Below are positions 9,916-20,752 of a stretch of DNA of 64,000 nt, piece by piece (the first letter of the stretch is position 1; the number at the start of each line of letters is the position of its first letter). The position numbers were made by a program, and so were the translations under genes. The notes beneath the pieces were generated by a model, which had not been told where the DNA came from, ran no database searches, and saw nothing but the letters and a program-made list of their open reading frames with translations. The DNA lies in the NCBI RefSeq assembly GCF_002776525.5, contig NC_045449.1, positions 6,077,476-6,141,475 of the forward strand. Reading direction: 5' to 3'. Source of the stretch: Piliocolobus tephrosceles (lineage: Eukaryota > Chordata > Mammalia > Primates > Cercopithecidae).

Positions 9916-11934
9916 GGTTTGAGTTGGGTTTCTTATTTTGTTTACTACCATAGGGCAGTTGTGCATGGAGGCATCCAGGGCTTCCTCCAACTTAGAGGAT
10001 GCTCTGTCCCCATGGTCCCCATGGGGCCATCGGGCTCCTCTTGCTGCCTGGCTGAGCTGCTCAGGTTGTCATCTAGAAGGCAGATACTTGGAGTGTTAAC
10101 TCTGTGACTGGGGGACAACTTTCATCATCTGCTTCTTTGCCCAAACCCATGGATGGCAGAGCTGGGTCATAGTGACATTGTGAATGTTACCAGCTCATAT
10201 CCCAGACATCTGAAACACTAACATAGTCACCAGTTAGACACACTGATTCACTGGTGTGTCCTCTCTGATTATGGTGTATCCCTGGAAGGTAGTTCCAGAG
10301 ACCCCAGGCAAAATGACCCAGCACAGAATTCTGGACCTGTCCTTGCAGAGCCCCAGCTCTCTGCTGTCTGTCCCCACCATGCTAAGGAAATCTGGCTGAC
10401 AAGCAATGCCCCCAGTGACAGAGTTCTCACTAAATTCCCAGGGAGGGCCTCCCCATGTGGCAATAAAGTAGCCACTGCCAGCTCTAGACCTCCATCTTCC
10501 TCACAGCTGGTCATACCAGTGGAAAAAGAGAACCTTTGTTTTCGAGAGTTGCAGCAAAAATCCCAGAGAAAGCCCTCATTTGCCCAACTTGGATCACATG
10601 TCCATGGCTGAACCAATCAGTGAGGCCAAGGCATGAAATACTTTGATTGGATACCCTGGGTCACATGCTCAGGTGGAAGAGTCACCCAAAACATATGGTT
10701 AACCAAAGCCATGTTGAACAGTCAAAAAATTATATGTGTGTCCCTGACACTAATCTAAGAGGAAGAGACTGTGTTGCATAAAGGGAAGACATGAGCTCTA
10801 CAGAGCTCTGAAGTAGATATCTAAGACTTGACTTTTCCACTGTCTCTACGTGACTTCAGACAAGACATTTTATTAATACTTCACAGAGCCTTAAATTTCT
10901 CAAATCTGATGAGAGGATGCAGTGCTCTGCTCTGCCAGACCCTAGAGCATACTCTGAGGATGAAATGAGGAAGGATTGTTCTCCCCTAGAGAGGGGCCAA
11001 GGTGTCCATCGTCGGGAGTACAAGGGAGCAGGTATGTCCATGTTTCAGAACCACATCTCCAAGTTCCAGTAGGCTCTGTGCTGGAGCATGAGTTTCTTTT
11101 CCACTAAATAACTCAAAGGAAAGAACAACGTTGCTTCCCAGTTATTTGGTGTTTAGATGCTGCCTCCCTCCCACCACCTCCACCTGCCAGCCAAGAGGCA
11201 CCATCTCTGAGCCCAGAGGATGCAAGATCCATCACTCCTATACAAAGTTCACACCATGCAGCCGTGACCTGAGCAACACATCCACAATTAGCTAATGTGG
11301 ATCATTTTCAACAGAAAACGAAGCATGAAATATGCAAAAATAATGAGCCCTTCACTGAAATTCCAGTAGCTGCTACAGGGTAACCAATTTGAATAGCAGT
11401 TGCAATTCCTAGGGAGGAAACCCCCCATTAAGAAGAACAATGTTGAAATGGTTATGTATGGACTCTGAAATTCACTCGATAATTAATCCAGTCGAAAAAC
11501 ATGGTGTTAGTCCTCCCACACTATGCAACTTAAATGAGGCTTTTATTGAAATATTGGGTCCAGTTTCAGACTTAGCAGCTAATCTGAAGCAAGTGGGGAC
11601 GTTGGCAATGGCATGAAGACCAACGCAAGAGCCAGAGTGAGCGACAGAAGACAGAGATTGTCTTGTAGGCCTAGAGAAAACCTCCGTATCACCAGGCTGC
11701 CAACATCACAAGAGCCCAGTGTCAAGCACTGGCTTGGATGCCCCATGCCAAGCGTGTGCCAAGCTTCCAAACAGTGCTCTTTGGAGGTCACTAATTACTG
11801 CTAATTATTGGTTCTCCCAAACCCATCTGTGTGCGATGGGTAGCAACACCACGTATGTTTTCACAGTTCACTTGGTTTTTTATTTCCTGCCTTCCTGGAA
11901 CCCCCTCTAGCTGGTAGAAGAGAGACATTGAAAG
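9916..11934. other. Unassigned; old repeat at about 10500-10670
   Basis: 10570-10670 contains TGCCCAACTTGGATCACATG, GAACCAATCAG and GATTGGATACCCTGGGTCAC, the same family as the copies near 2975, 18285 and 40078. 11270-11560 is AT-rich with no repeat match that I see. No gene was recognised. Confidence 0.4.
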
Positions 11935-12180
11935 CATCGGGCTTGGGTGTTGGACCAAGGTTCAAACACAGGCTCAGTCACTTACTTACCAGCTCTTTGC
12001 CCTGCAGTGTATGGAGGTCCTTTCCCAGTCTGTAAGCAATACAAGTGCCTATCTTTTAGGGATTTTTCGGAAGAATAAATAACATAATGGGTGTTAAGTA
12101 CACCGTGCTTACCTTTTAGGGGTTTTCTGGAGAATAAATAACATAATGGGTGTTAGGTACTCAGCCATGTGTCTAGCTGG
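11935..12180 (-). mobile_element. MIR with internal 59-60 bp tandem duplication
   Basis: TGTTGGACCAAGGTTCAAAC and the downstream AATAAATAACATAATGGGTG follow antisense MIR. The latter segment occurs twice (12045-12104 and 12105-12163). Confidence 0.75.
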
Positions 12181-12292
12181 GACTCACTGCTATCCATTTA
12201 TTTCACCCAAGACTGGTTCTCAGAGGCATACGGTTAACAAGTTGCTCTGCACCAAAGTCAGTTCCTCAGGCACTCTTTCCCCCCATCCCCCC

Positions 12293-12578
12293 TTTTTTTT
12301 AAAAGAGTCTTGCTCTGTCACGCAGGCTGGAATGCAGCAGTGCTTTCTTGGCTCACTGCAACCTCCACCTCCTGGATCCAGGTGATTCTTCTGCCTCAGC
12401 CACCCGAGTAGCTGGGAGTACAGGTGCCTGCCACCACCCCCAGCTAATTTTTGTATTTTTAATAGAGACAAGGTTTCACCATGTTAGCCCGGCTGGTCTC
12501 CAACTCCTGACCTTGTGATCTGCCCACCTCGGCCTCCCAAAATGCTGGGATGACAGGCATGAGCCACTATGCCTGGCC
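12293..12578 (-). mobile_element. Alu, full length
   Basis: The direct repeats CCTCAGGCACTCT (12264-12276) and CCTCATGCACTCT (12579-12591) differ at one base. On the Alu strand the A-tail is followed by a G-rich stretch (12277-12292) before the duplication, an unusual tail composition. Confidence 0.95.
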
Positions 12579-12704
12579 CCTCATGCACTCTACAGCACTC
12601 AGGCTGGAGTTGGCTCCTGATGTCACAAGGACCTAGACGGCAGGAATTAGGAAGCCTTCTGAGATACCACACTCATTGCATGCAGGCTATACTTAAAGAT
12701 CCAT

Positions 12705-12830
12705 TTTATGAAATGTTAGCCATGAGTTGACAACTGTTGAAACTGGATGGTGGGTACACAGGGGTTCATTGTACTGTTCTCTCTAATTTCGTATATGTTT
12801 CATTGGTTTGAGTTTTTTTTTAAGACCTAT
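12705..12830 (+). mobile_element. Old L1 3' UTR end
   Basis: TGGATGGTGGGTACACAGGG, GTTCATTGTACTGTTCTCTC and TATATGTTTCA match the common end of old L1 3' UTRs. Confidence 0.65.
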
Positions 12831-13319
12831 CTAAACTGAGTTTATTTGGGTTTTTTAATTCCACAGCTAGGAGCAATACTGGCAAATTCATACCCGGGCA
12901 TTTCTCTTGCCACTCTGTTGAGGAGGCTTCTCTGGGTTAAGTCACCAGGACATGCCTGGTGAAGCTTAGATCCCTATCGTGACTGGCAGTAAGATAGGGC
13001 AAGTGTACCTCAGGAGACCCTACCACCGCCATTGTTTTAAGATCACTGGGGAACATAAGTAATCCGAGTAGAGCGAGCGTCTTAACTAAGAAACAAATTA
13101 TTAGCTGTTAACAGATGAAATGCAATGAGATTCTAATTGATACATTTCCTAATTGTTCCTTGCCTCAGGTCATATGAGGCATAACTGGTATAATTAAGAA
13201 TAGAACTCAAGTTTTCCACTTCTACATCTGGTATTTTTTTCTGCTACATATACAGATACTTCTGTATCTCCAGCGCCTCTAACATGCAGCCATTATGTCA
13301 ATGAGCATAACAATAGCAA
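12831..13319. other. Unassigned AT-rich stretch
   Basis: No feature is recognised. 13040-13180 has several ATTA/TAAT-rich motifs and no repeat similarity. Confidence 0.35.
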
Positions 13320-13680
13320 CAACAAAAGCCGTAGCAGGTAATATTTATTGAGGATTTCCTTTTTTTTTTTTTTTTTTTTTTAAGACGGAGTCTTGCTCTG
13401 TGGCCCAGGCTGGAGTGCAGTGACCGGATCTCAGCTCACTGCAAGCTCCGCCTCCCGGGTTCACGCCATTCCTCTGCCATGAACTTACTAAGCTTTTTAA
13501 TATATAATCTCATTTAATTCTATAAATACATTTTTAAAATAAAATAACGTTTGAAGAGGCTAATCTCATTATCCCTATTCTACAGATGAGGAAACTAAGG
13601 CTCAAAGTCATGAAGTAACATTGAAGTAACTAAGTGTATACAGCCCAGGAATGGTAAGGTTTGGCATTCTGCCTTGATCT
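13320..13680 (+). mobile_element. MIR, interrupted by a truncated Alu
   Basis: The left part (GCAGGTAATATTTATTGAGG, to 13358) and the right part (from 13480, including TACAGATGAGGAAACTAAGG at about 13581) are consecutive in MIR. The Alu at 13359-13477 separates them. Confidence 0.85.
13359..13477 (-). mobile_element. AluY-like, 5'-truncated
   Basis: The T-run (13359-13382) is followed by only the 3' arm of an Alu, ending at about 13477 inside the arm. CCGGATCTCAGCTCACTGCA matches the young copy at 38360. It lies inside a MIR. Confidence 0.92.
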
Positions 13681-13689
13681 ATCCTGTGT

Positions 13690-13850
13690 GCATCTGGAAG
13701 TGCCTGGTTGCTGCACAAGATTCTATAGTTTATTTAACAGTCTCTATTAGACATTTGCGCTCTTTCCAATTTCTTCATTCTCACAAATGATGTTGCAATA
13801 GACATCCTTGTATGGGATTCTGATTTCACGTCTGTCTTTTCTGTTCAAGT
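13690..13850 (-). mobile_element. L1 3'-region fragment, antisense
   Basis: AGTTTATTTAACAGTCTCTA, then TTGCAATAGACATCCTTGTA read as the reverse complement of the late L1 ORF2 / 3' UTR region. Confidence 0.6.
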
Positions 13851-13854
13851 ATAA

Positions 13855-13970
13855 AAGCTGCCCGAGATCAGGGATTTTTGCTCATTTTGCTTACTTCTTC
13901 TGATCTTCAGTACATAGAACAGAGACCGGCATAAAGTCAAGTCAATAAATATTTGTTGAACGGATGTAAG
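13855..13970 (+). mobile_element. L2 3' end
   Basis: The segment ends TCAATAAATATTTGTTGAAC (13941-13960), the characteristic L2 terminus. Confidence 0.8.
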
Positions 13971-13990
13971 GATGGATAGATGGGTTGATG

Positions 13991-14161
13991 GAAGGGAGGG
14001 AGGGAGGAAAGCAGGAAGGAGGAAGGAAGGAAGAAGGAAGAAAGAAGAAGGAAGGAAGGAAGGAAGGAAGGAAGGAAGGAAGGAAGGAAGGAAGGAAGGA
14101 AGGANNNNNNNNNNGGAAGGAAGGAAGGAAGGAAGGAAGGAAGGAAGGAAGGAAGGAAGGA
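13991..14161. repeat. (GGAA)n microsatellite with assembly gap
   Basis: A pure GGAA run from about 14048 to 14161 is preceded by imperfect GGGA/GGAAGA units. The lysine/glutamate- and serine/phenylalanine-rich frames across it are artefacts. True length is unknown because of the gap at 14105-14114. Confidence 0.98.
14105..14114. other. Assembly gap (10 N)
   Basis: Ten undetermined bases inside the GGAA repeat. The repeat length in the assembly should not be trusted. Confidence 1.
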
Positions 14162-14267
14162 GTGGATGGCTGGATGGGCAGGCATACGGATGGGAGTGGG
14201 ATTAATTCTCCAATGTAGACACCCAGAAGTCTCTAGATCTTGCCCCCAAGGACCACAATGTTTAGGA

Positions 14268-14432
14268 CAGTGGTCCCCAATTTCCGCTGCATCTAAGAAT
14301 CTCCTGAAGACGTTTTAAAAAATTGATGGCGATCCCCTCTGCAAACATTCAGATTTAACAGGCCTGGGATGTGACCTGTGCATTGGAATGTTTAAAAGCC
14401 CTTCAGGTGATTCCAATGTGCAGAACCACTGG
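14268..14432 (+). mobile_element. MER5A-like hAT-Charlie remnant
   Basis: It starts CAGTGGTCCCCAA and ends CAGAACCACTG, giving the inverted termini of MER5A. The interior GCATCTAAGAATCTCCTGAA and TTCAGGTGATTCCAATGTGC agree with the family. Confidence 0.85.
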
Positions 14433-14699
14433 ATAGAGCAAAACTCTTATCATTCACAGAGGCACTTGTTAAAAAGCCAACTATATCTTCCCATTCTAAG
14501 AAGACAACCAGGCCGTTTCATTTCTGGCTTTAGAGCTTTAGAAGAATTGAAAGCAGAAACCCTGAAATCAGCTCTTCTCCATCTTTTGCGACATCAGGGT
14601 GGTGTCCGTGAGGGGAGACAGGCGAGTGAGCTTCCCCAACCTGGAATGGGGAGGGATTGGCAGTCCCACAGCAGTCAAGGGATCTTTAGACCCTAGGTG
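14433..14699. other. Unassigned stretch between two MER5A-like copies
   Basis: No repeat or gene is recognised. A 102-codon frame overlapping the MER5A remnant is not convincing. Confidence 0.35.
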
Positions 14700-14815
14700 A
14701 TCATGTCCCACTCCCCAGGCCTACAAAATCTGAGTCTCTGGGTATAGAACCCAGAAAGCTGTACTTTCAATAAGCACTGCAAGTGATTCTGATGTACCGT
14801 AAAATTGGAAGAGGA
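14700..14815 (-). mobile_element. MER5A-like fragment, antisense
   Basis: CCCCAGGCCTACAAAATCTG, GAACCCAGAAAGCTGTACTT and AAGTGATTCTGATGTACC read as antisense MER5A, opposite to the copy 270 bp upstream. Confidence 0.75.
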
Positions 14816-14849
14816 CTAATCTATAAAAATAAGTGAAGAGAGATTAATT

Positions 14850-15800
14850 CTAATAACGTGAATCAGTCCAAACCTTCATTCCGTAACTCAAATATTCAAG
14901 AAATATTACATTTCATTATTTTCTTTAAATCTAATTAAACCATACTTTATGACTCTACCCCATAACTGTAGCAGAGATGCCACTGTCATTCACAGTTACC
15001 GTGGACTGATTGTTACCATTTCATGTTGTGTCTTCTATTTCTTCTGGTTGTTCTTCTTGTCTGCCCACCTTACTTTCTACCTATTAGTGTGTGGACTAAG
15101 TATATTTATCACATTTTCCTCTCTAATATTTAATATTTTTCCTTCTAATAGTTTTGATTTTTACAGAGAATGTCCTTAAATATTTCATATTCATATTTAA
15201 ACTTACATTACCTGTCAGTATCTAGAAGTAATTGATATTTATATCTTCTCCATGAATAGAACAAAATTCTGAGTATTCTGTGCTTCCTTTCACCCCTCTC
15301 CCTATACCTTCCCTGTGTGTTGTCTCACAGTACATCATCTAAGACTTTAATTCCAGCTCGTTGTTATTCTTCGCAATCAAATATTATTTATCTTCAAATT
15401 TGATTGGTTTTTTGCATACCACTGCATCTTGTATCCCAACATCTTCTTCAATTCTTCTTTCATGTCTAGTCACTTTTTCAGATGGATGATGAGAGGTAAG
15501 CTTTCTGGGTCCTTGCTCAACTGAAAATATCTTTACCCTCCAGGGCATTTGAGGTAAAGTATGTAATTCTAGCTTTAAATTACTTTCCCTTAGAGTTTGG
15601 AGTAACATGGCTCATTGTATTCTTGCATTCAGTGTTGCTCATACTCGTTATTTTATATAGACTCCGTTTCTCTGTTTCTTTTTTTCTCTCTTGCCCCTTC
15701 TGAAAGGTTTTATGATCTTTCTCTTTATCCTTGGTGTCGCAAGAATTTTCCATGATCAGTCTGGGGTTTGGTGCATATTTTACTCAACATGTTTGACCCT
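14850..15800 (-). mobile_element. L1M/HAL1-type antisense sequence
   Basis: 15520-15770 follows, on the minus strand, an old L1/HAL1 ORF1 region (CAACTGAAAATATCTTTACC, and GATCTTTCTCTTTATCCTTG read antisense). 14850-15500 has the same T-rich composition, but the match is weak there. Confidence 0.5.
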
Positions 15801-15814
15801 TTGGCACCTTCCAA

Positions 15815-15975
15815 TAACAATTATAATAATATTAATGTTAATAGCTCGCATTGAGTTTTTTCACATGGCCAGGCTATTCTGAGTGTGCTTTACTCAGGTA
15901 ATACTTTCCACACCCTATGCTAGATGTTATCATCATGCCCATTTTACAGAAGAGGAAACTGAGCCACAAGAAAAG
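15815..15975 (+). mobile_element. MIR SINE
   Basis: Ends in CATCATGCCCATTTTACAGA and AGAGGAAACTGAGCC, the MIR core in sense orientation, preceded by a decayed 5' part. Confidence 0.8.
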
Positions 15976-16707
15976 CATATCTTTCTTCAGTCAGGAAATT
16001 GTTTCTTTTAGAATTTCCTCCATTTCTCTCTCTCTGCTAATTCCCATTTGTCAGGCATTGGAAATTGGAAGTCAATCTCAATGTTTGATGCTTTGTCCTT
16101 GGGCAGTGTGTTTTGGGAGATTTCCTCAGCTTGATGGTTGAGCTCATTGATCCCCATATAACTGTGACCTTTCTGAGACTGAGTCCATCCGTGGAGACCT
16201 GCAACCACACCCATCACTGAGACAAGAAAGAGGCCAAAGTGTCTGCCTGCTGCCGGTTGCCCCCTGGCTCTCTCCTGGCCCCCCATCAGCCCTCTCTACA
16301 CCCATAGATGCATAGCTCCCATTTTTCTACGGCAGTACTTGCTGTTAATTCTATTCCATTTGTTTTCCATCCTCTAAAGATTTTTTAAAATAATGTCTGG
16401 TCCATCAAGGACATGCTTCCTGCTTTAAATGCTACACTAAATTGTTTATACCTTTTCATCATTTCTAGGAATTTGGATCCAAAAAGACAAACAAGTGCTT
16501 AGTTCACCATTTGGCCCAATGTCCTTCTGATGGATGCAAAGAGCAGAGAGTCTGGTCATCTTGAGAAATGGGAATTCACTGAGGAACATGTGTAACAGTG
16601 AGGGAGACAGGTGTCTCTGGCTTGTGGCCAGGCCTTCCAGGGAAAACAGAGAGCATGGCCTGGCTGCATCTCAAAGGACCTGGAAAGCTCTTTAAGAATG
16701 GGAAAGC
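15976..16707. other. Partly L1-like antisense, otherwise unassigned
   Basis: 15985-16130 (AATTTCCTCCATTTCTCTCT and neighbours) may be an antisense old L1 piece. 16130-16707 shows nothing I recognise. Confidence 0.35.
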
Positions 16708-17016
16708 AGGTTGGGTATGGTGGCTCACGCCTGTAATCCCAGCATTTTGGGAGGCCAAGGAGGACGGATCACCTGAGGTCAGGGGTTCGAGACCACCCTG
16801 GCCAACATGATGAAACTTCATCTCTACTAAAAATATTAAGAAAATTAGCTAGGTGTGGTGGCAGGTACCTGTAATCTCAGCTGCTTGGGAAACTGAGGCA
16901 GGAGAATTGCCTGAACCCAGGAGGTGGAGGTTGCAGTGAGCCCAGATCGCGTCACTGCACTCCAGCCTGGGTGACAGAGTGGGACTCCGTCTCAAAAAAA
17001 AAAAAAGAAAAGAAAA
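16708..17016 (+). mobile_element. Alu, full length
   Basis: Starts GGTTGGGTATGGTGG and ends in an A-rich tail at 16994-17016. Confidence 0.95.
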
Positions 17017-17522
17017 GGCAACCTGTGCAGAATTAAGACCCTCTCATGGTGTTGTATCAACCTTTCAGCTCTGGAAGCTGAGGATGGCAGCTCTGATGCT
17101 GTACCGCTAACTCTGTCTCTCTACTCCTCCGCCTGCTGCCCTCTGATGAAGTCCTCTGTACCCTGCCTTTAAATTTCTGAGAGGAAAACTCTGATTGGTC
17201 CAGTTAGTCGTTATTATTCTTGTGGCTTCGACACCCCCTCAGTCTGACAAACCCACGGACTGACCGCCTTGAGATCCAATGCCCACACAGATCTGACCAG
17301 TTCAAGCTTTCACGGTGGGAGCTATGCGGTCCCCATACGGAACTCCTTGAAGTGGACTGTGGTTGAGGCTGGTACTCTGAGACTCATGCTTCCCAAAGGA
17401 TCCTCCCAGATGTAAATATCTGGGGCCCGTGAGGTGTCTGCAGGCTCACAAATAAGCCCAACTCATCTGTATACAAATCTGTATACAAATCCCATTAGGA
17501 AAGAAGAAATGCTCCCATTTGT
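17017..17522. other. Unassigned; possible old repeat at 17040-17220
   Basis: 17187-17200 (CTCTGATTGGTCCA) may be another member of the ATTGG-motif family seen near 2975, 10575 and 40078. The remainder shows no recognised feature. Confidence 0.35.
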
Positions 17523-18022
17523 GATGGTTAATTTTATGTGTCAACTCGACTGGGCTACAGGGTGCCCAGATTAAACATTATTTCTGGATGTGTCTGGGAG
17601 GCTGTTTCTGGATGAGATTAGCATCAGAATCAGTAGACTCAGTAAAGTAGACTGTCCTCCCCAATGTGGGTGAGTATCATCCAGTCATTGAGGGCCTGAA
17701 TAGAACTCAAAGGGAGAGGAAGGAGGAATTCACCCCTTTTGCTATCTCCCTGCCTGCTTGAGCTGGTACATCAATCTTCTCCTGCCCTTTAACTGGGACT
17801 TACACCATTGGCTCCCCTGATTGTTAGGCCTCTGGACTCAGACTGGAGCAACACCACATGCTTTCTTGGGTCTCTAGCTTACAGACCAAAGACTGTGGAA
17901 CTTCTCAGCTTCCGTAATCATGTGAGCCAATTCCTCATACATGTATGTATATTTATTTATGTATATGTAATATATAATAGATTTCTGTTCATTTTTTTTC
18001 TCTGGAGAACAGTGACCAATAC
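17523..18022 (+). mobile_element. Unnamed old interspersed repeat, copy 1
   Basis: It begins GGTTAATTTTATGTGTCAAC and CGACTGGGCTACAGGGTGCC and ends near TCTCTGGAGAACAGTGACCA. The copy at 58158-58985 has the same order. The family is common in primates, but I cannot assign its name safely. Confidence 0.7.
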
Positions 18023-19169
18023 ACCATTAGATCCATGTTCCCCTGAGAAATCAGCACCTCTGCAAACCCAGGCAGTGAGCTACATGATGAAGATTCAGCT
18101 GACGTAAGGGGAAGAAATATCAGAGTTAACACCCCCAAGAAAGATGTTAAATGCTTCTGAAAAAACTCACAAGCCGGGTAGCTCCCTGGTTCATAATAGT
18201 ACACCCTTCTCTAGGAATTACCCCAGTACATGCTATTAATGATAGGGTCCCCTTGGCTTTAAGACTGCCTCCACTCCCTAGTTGACCACCGATGATTGGT
18301 TGACACAGGGTTGAGCACCTGATCAAAGCTGGGCTAATCAAAAATTTCTTTCTCCTCCTGGGAATGTGAAACTTAAAAGATAGGGCCCACCCCAGAGCGG
18401 AAACCACATGGCACAGCCTCTGTTGTTACAGACAATCTGCAGAGAAATATCCTGATTGATTATAACTTCTGATGCAATCAATCTCTTTGATCCATGCCCT
18501 GACCACTGCCTAAGCCATGACCCTAGCTACACACAGACCTTGACTCCAGCCCCCACTGAGCCTTATTCCTGGACAGACAGTAAACTTTGGCCCTGGCCAC
18601 AGAATTAAACCCTGACGTGATCATAGATGATGCTATGCCCTCATCACAAATTGAACTCTGACCCCCAGCAACATACCAATCCCTGACTCCCTCCAGTCAC
18701 CCTGGGAACATACTGTATTGCCACAAGTGGCCACGATATGCAATGGTTTCCCTCCACACAACTGGGGGTACATCTTGTTCACCACAAGGCAGCCCGCCCA
18801 GGCCCTCCTCCCCAGGTACTGAGCATGGCTAATCTCTGGATCTGCTGCTTTGACTCTGGGCCCGGATGCTACTGGTGGAGTTGCATCCTGGAAACATTCT
18901 CTCACTGTAGGACCCAATGCCCAGAATGACAGCCTCAATCTGTTCTTTGACCTAAAGGAATCTGGCATGAGCAGGCATAGCTCAGACTCACACAACCTCT
19001 CTGCAAGAAAACCTAAGCAAACGCCACTGGTTGGAATCATCTAAAGAAAGACCTGATGATTATCAGTCAACCGGAAGGCCCTCAGAGTCAGCCTCACCAG
19101 CTCTCTCTTCTTCGTACCAACCCATGCTTGTTTTCGAGATCTGTCCATTCTACATCCCCAATGCTTCCC
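18023..19169. other. Unassigned; motif repeat 18280-18400, degenerate tandem 18490-18720
   Basis: 18285-18340 (GATTGGTTGACACAG ... GCTGGGCTAATCA) is the reverse-oriented ATTGG-motif repeat. 18490-18720 repeats AACCCTGAC / CTCTGACCC / CCCTGACTC phrases at irregular spacing. A 135-codon minus-strand frame at 18633-19040 has no recognisable domain. Confidence 0.4.
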
Positions 19170-19435
19170 CTATGATCTCTTTCTCCCCATCTTCACCCCA
19201 TGCTTCCTTGGTACAAGCTGGCACCCACAGCCTCCTTACTAACTGGAATTCCTACTTCCAGTCTCAATACCTCCTGCCTGACCCCCAACCCAATCCATCA
19301 CCAAGTGTACTTGCAAAAAGTCAAATACATGCTCATTCCCTTCTGCTCACAACTTACCTGTGGCTTCCTGCTGCCCTTCAGGTAGATTCCAGCTTCCTGG
19401 GCATGGCATTCCAGGCCCTTCATGATTGGGCCTAA
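19170..19435 (+). mobile_element. L2 fragment
   Basis: CTTACCTGTGGCTTCCTGCT and GCATTCCAGGCCCTTCATGA (about 19350-19424) match an internal 3'-half region of L2. The upstream part is weaker. Confidence 0.6.
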
Positions 19436-20458
19436 AGCACGCCTCTAGGGAAGAAGAGAGCTATTTTTGCTGCAGACCATTTGCCCCCAAGTGCTCGTGG
19501 GCCTCCACTCAAACCCTTTTGTTGGGGAGATGATGGCTTTCTAGTTAGAATCTGTCATTTCCTACAGTGGAGAGTGGTGGTGCAGGGGGGAGGGGTGGTT
19601 ATAATTATACGTACATTGCAAATTAAAGCTGTTATTAATCAAAGTATCCCTAAAAATATCAGAGACATAATATGACATCTCAGTTCTTTTCCCGCTGGCT
19701 CCAGTGCAGATCCAAAAGGAAGCTGACCTTTTCCACAGCCGAATTATAAATGTCAGGATTGCATGGTGCCATCCTTCAATTACTGTCACCTTGAAAGGGG
19801 AGAGCGCTGGAGGCCTCACACTTAAGTGTTTTCAATCACAGATATATTTCAAACACTGTCTCCTTGAGAGAGGAACACTGGGCTCTGGAAGCTGGCGCAG
19901 CCCCCATTGTGGCTTCTGTGTCAGGTGCAGTGACCCAGAAAGTTACCAACTTAAAAGACGATTTGGAGTTGATCAGAACTGCCCATTTAATCTCCTCCTG
20001 TTCCAACAAACTAAAGATTTAATTATTCTTCAATTGCTATTGGCAGAAACACCACGGGACAAAGATGCCTCCATGAGGTATCTCCTAAATACAGATCTCT
20101 GTAGACTGCTTTTCCCTTTACAAAATCACGTTTTTATTGTGCAGCTTTCCGTAAGAAAAAACTTTCCTTCTGGTCATATTTCTATTCTTCATTCAAAGTC
20201 TCCATTCAACAAGAAGGCAGAGAGGGTTGAGTCCAATAAGCAGGAAAAACCAATTCAATTTCCAGGCGGATCTGATGCTATGATATTTATAGAACATACA
20301 TATCACATTAGCATCTTCCCATGTTATAATATAATTTCTTCATCTGTCTCCTGTAATCTATATTTACAGTAGGAATCTTTTACCTTCTGCACTCAACAAG
20401 GCATATTATTGAATTTTAGTTATTAAAAAACATGGCCAATCAATATAATTCTCTGTTC
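19436..20458. other. Repeat-free stretch with the window's longest open frame
   Basis: No interspersed repeat is recognised over about 1 kb. A 222-codon frame (19704-20372, plus) crosses it. I see no signal peptide, domain, catalytic motif or splice context that would make it a gene, so it is not called as CDS. The sequence is AT-rich with TTTAATTATT-type sites and could be conserved regulatory DNA. Confidence 0.4.
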
Positions 20459-20752
20459 CCTTTTTTTTTTTTTTGAGACAGAGTCTTCCTCTGTCCCTCA
20501 GGCTGGAGGCAGTGGCACGATCTCAGCTCACTGCAAGCTCCGCCTCCTGGGTTCACGCCATTCTCCTGCCTCAGCCTCTGGAGTAGCTGGGACTACAGGT
20601 GCCCGCTACCACGCCCGGCTAATTTTTTTGTACTTTTAGTAGAGACGGGGTTTCACCATGTTAGCCAGGATGGTCTCGATCTCCTGACCTCATGATCCGC
20701 CCGCCTTGGCCTCCCAAAGTGCTGGGACTACAGGCATGAGCCACCACGTACA
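20459..20752 (-). mobile_element. AluY-like, full length
   Basis: T-run 20459-20474, then TTGAGACAGAGTCTTCCTCT. CATGTTAGCCAGGATGGTCT is AluY-type. Short direct repeat TCTGTTC at 20452-20458 and 20754-20760. Confidence 0.95.

Noticed and set aside
13937..14218. Lys/Glu/Gly-rich and Ser/Phe/Leu-rich frames
   Set aside because: Pure translation of the GGAA repeat across an assembly gap.
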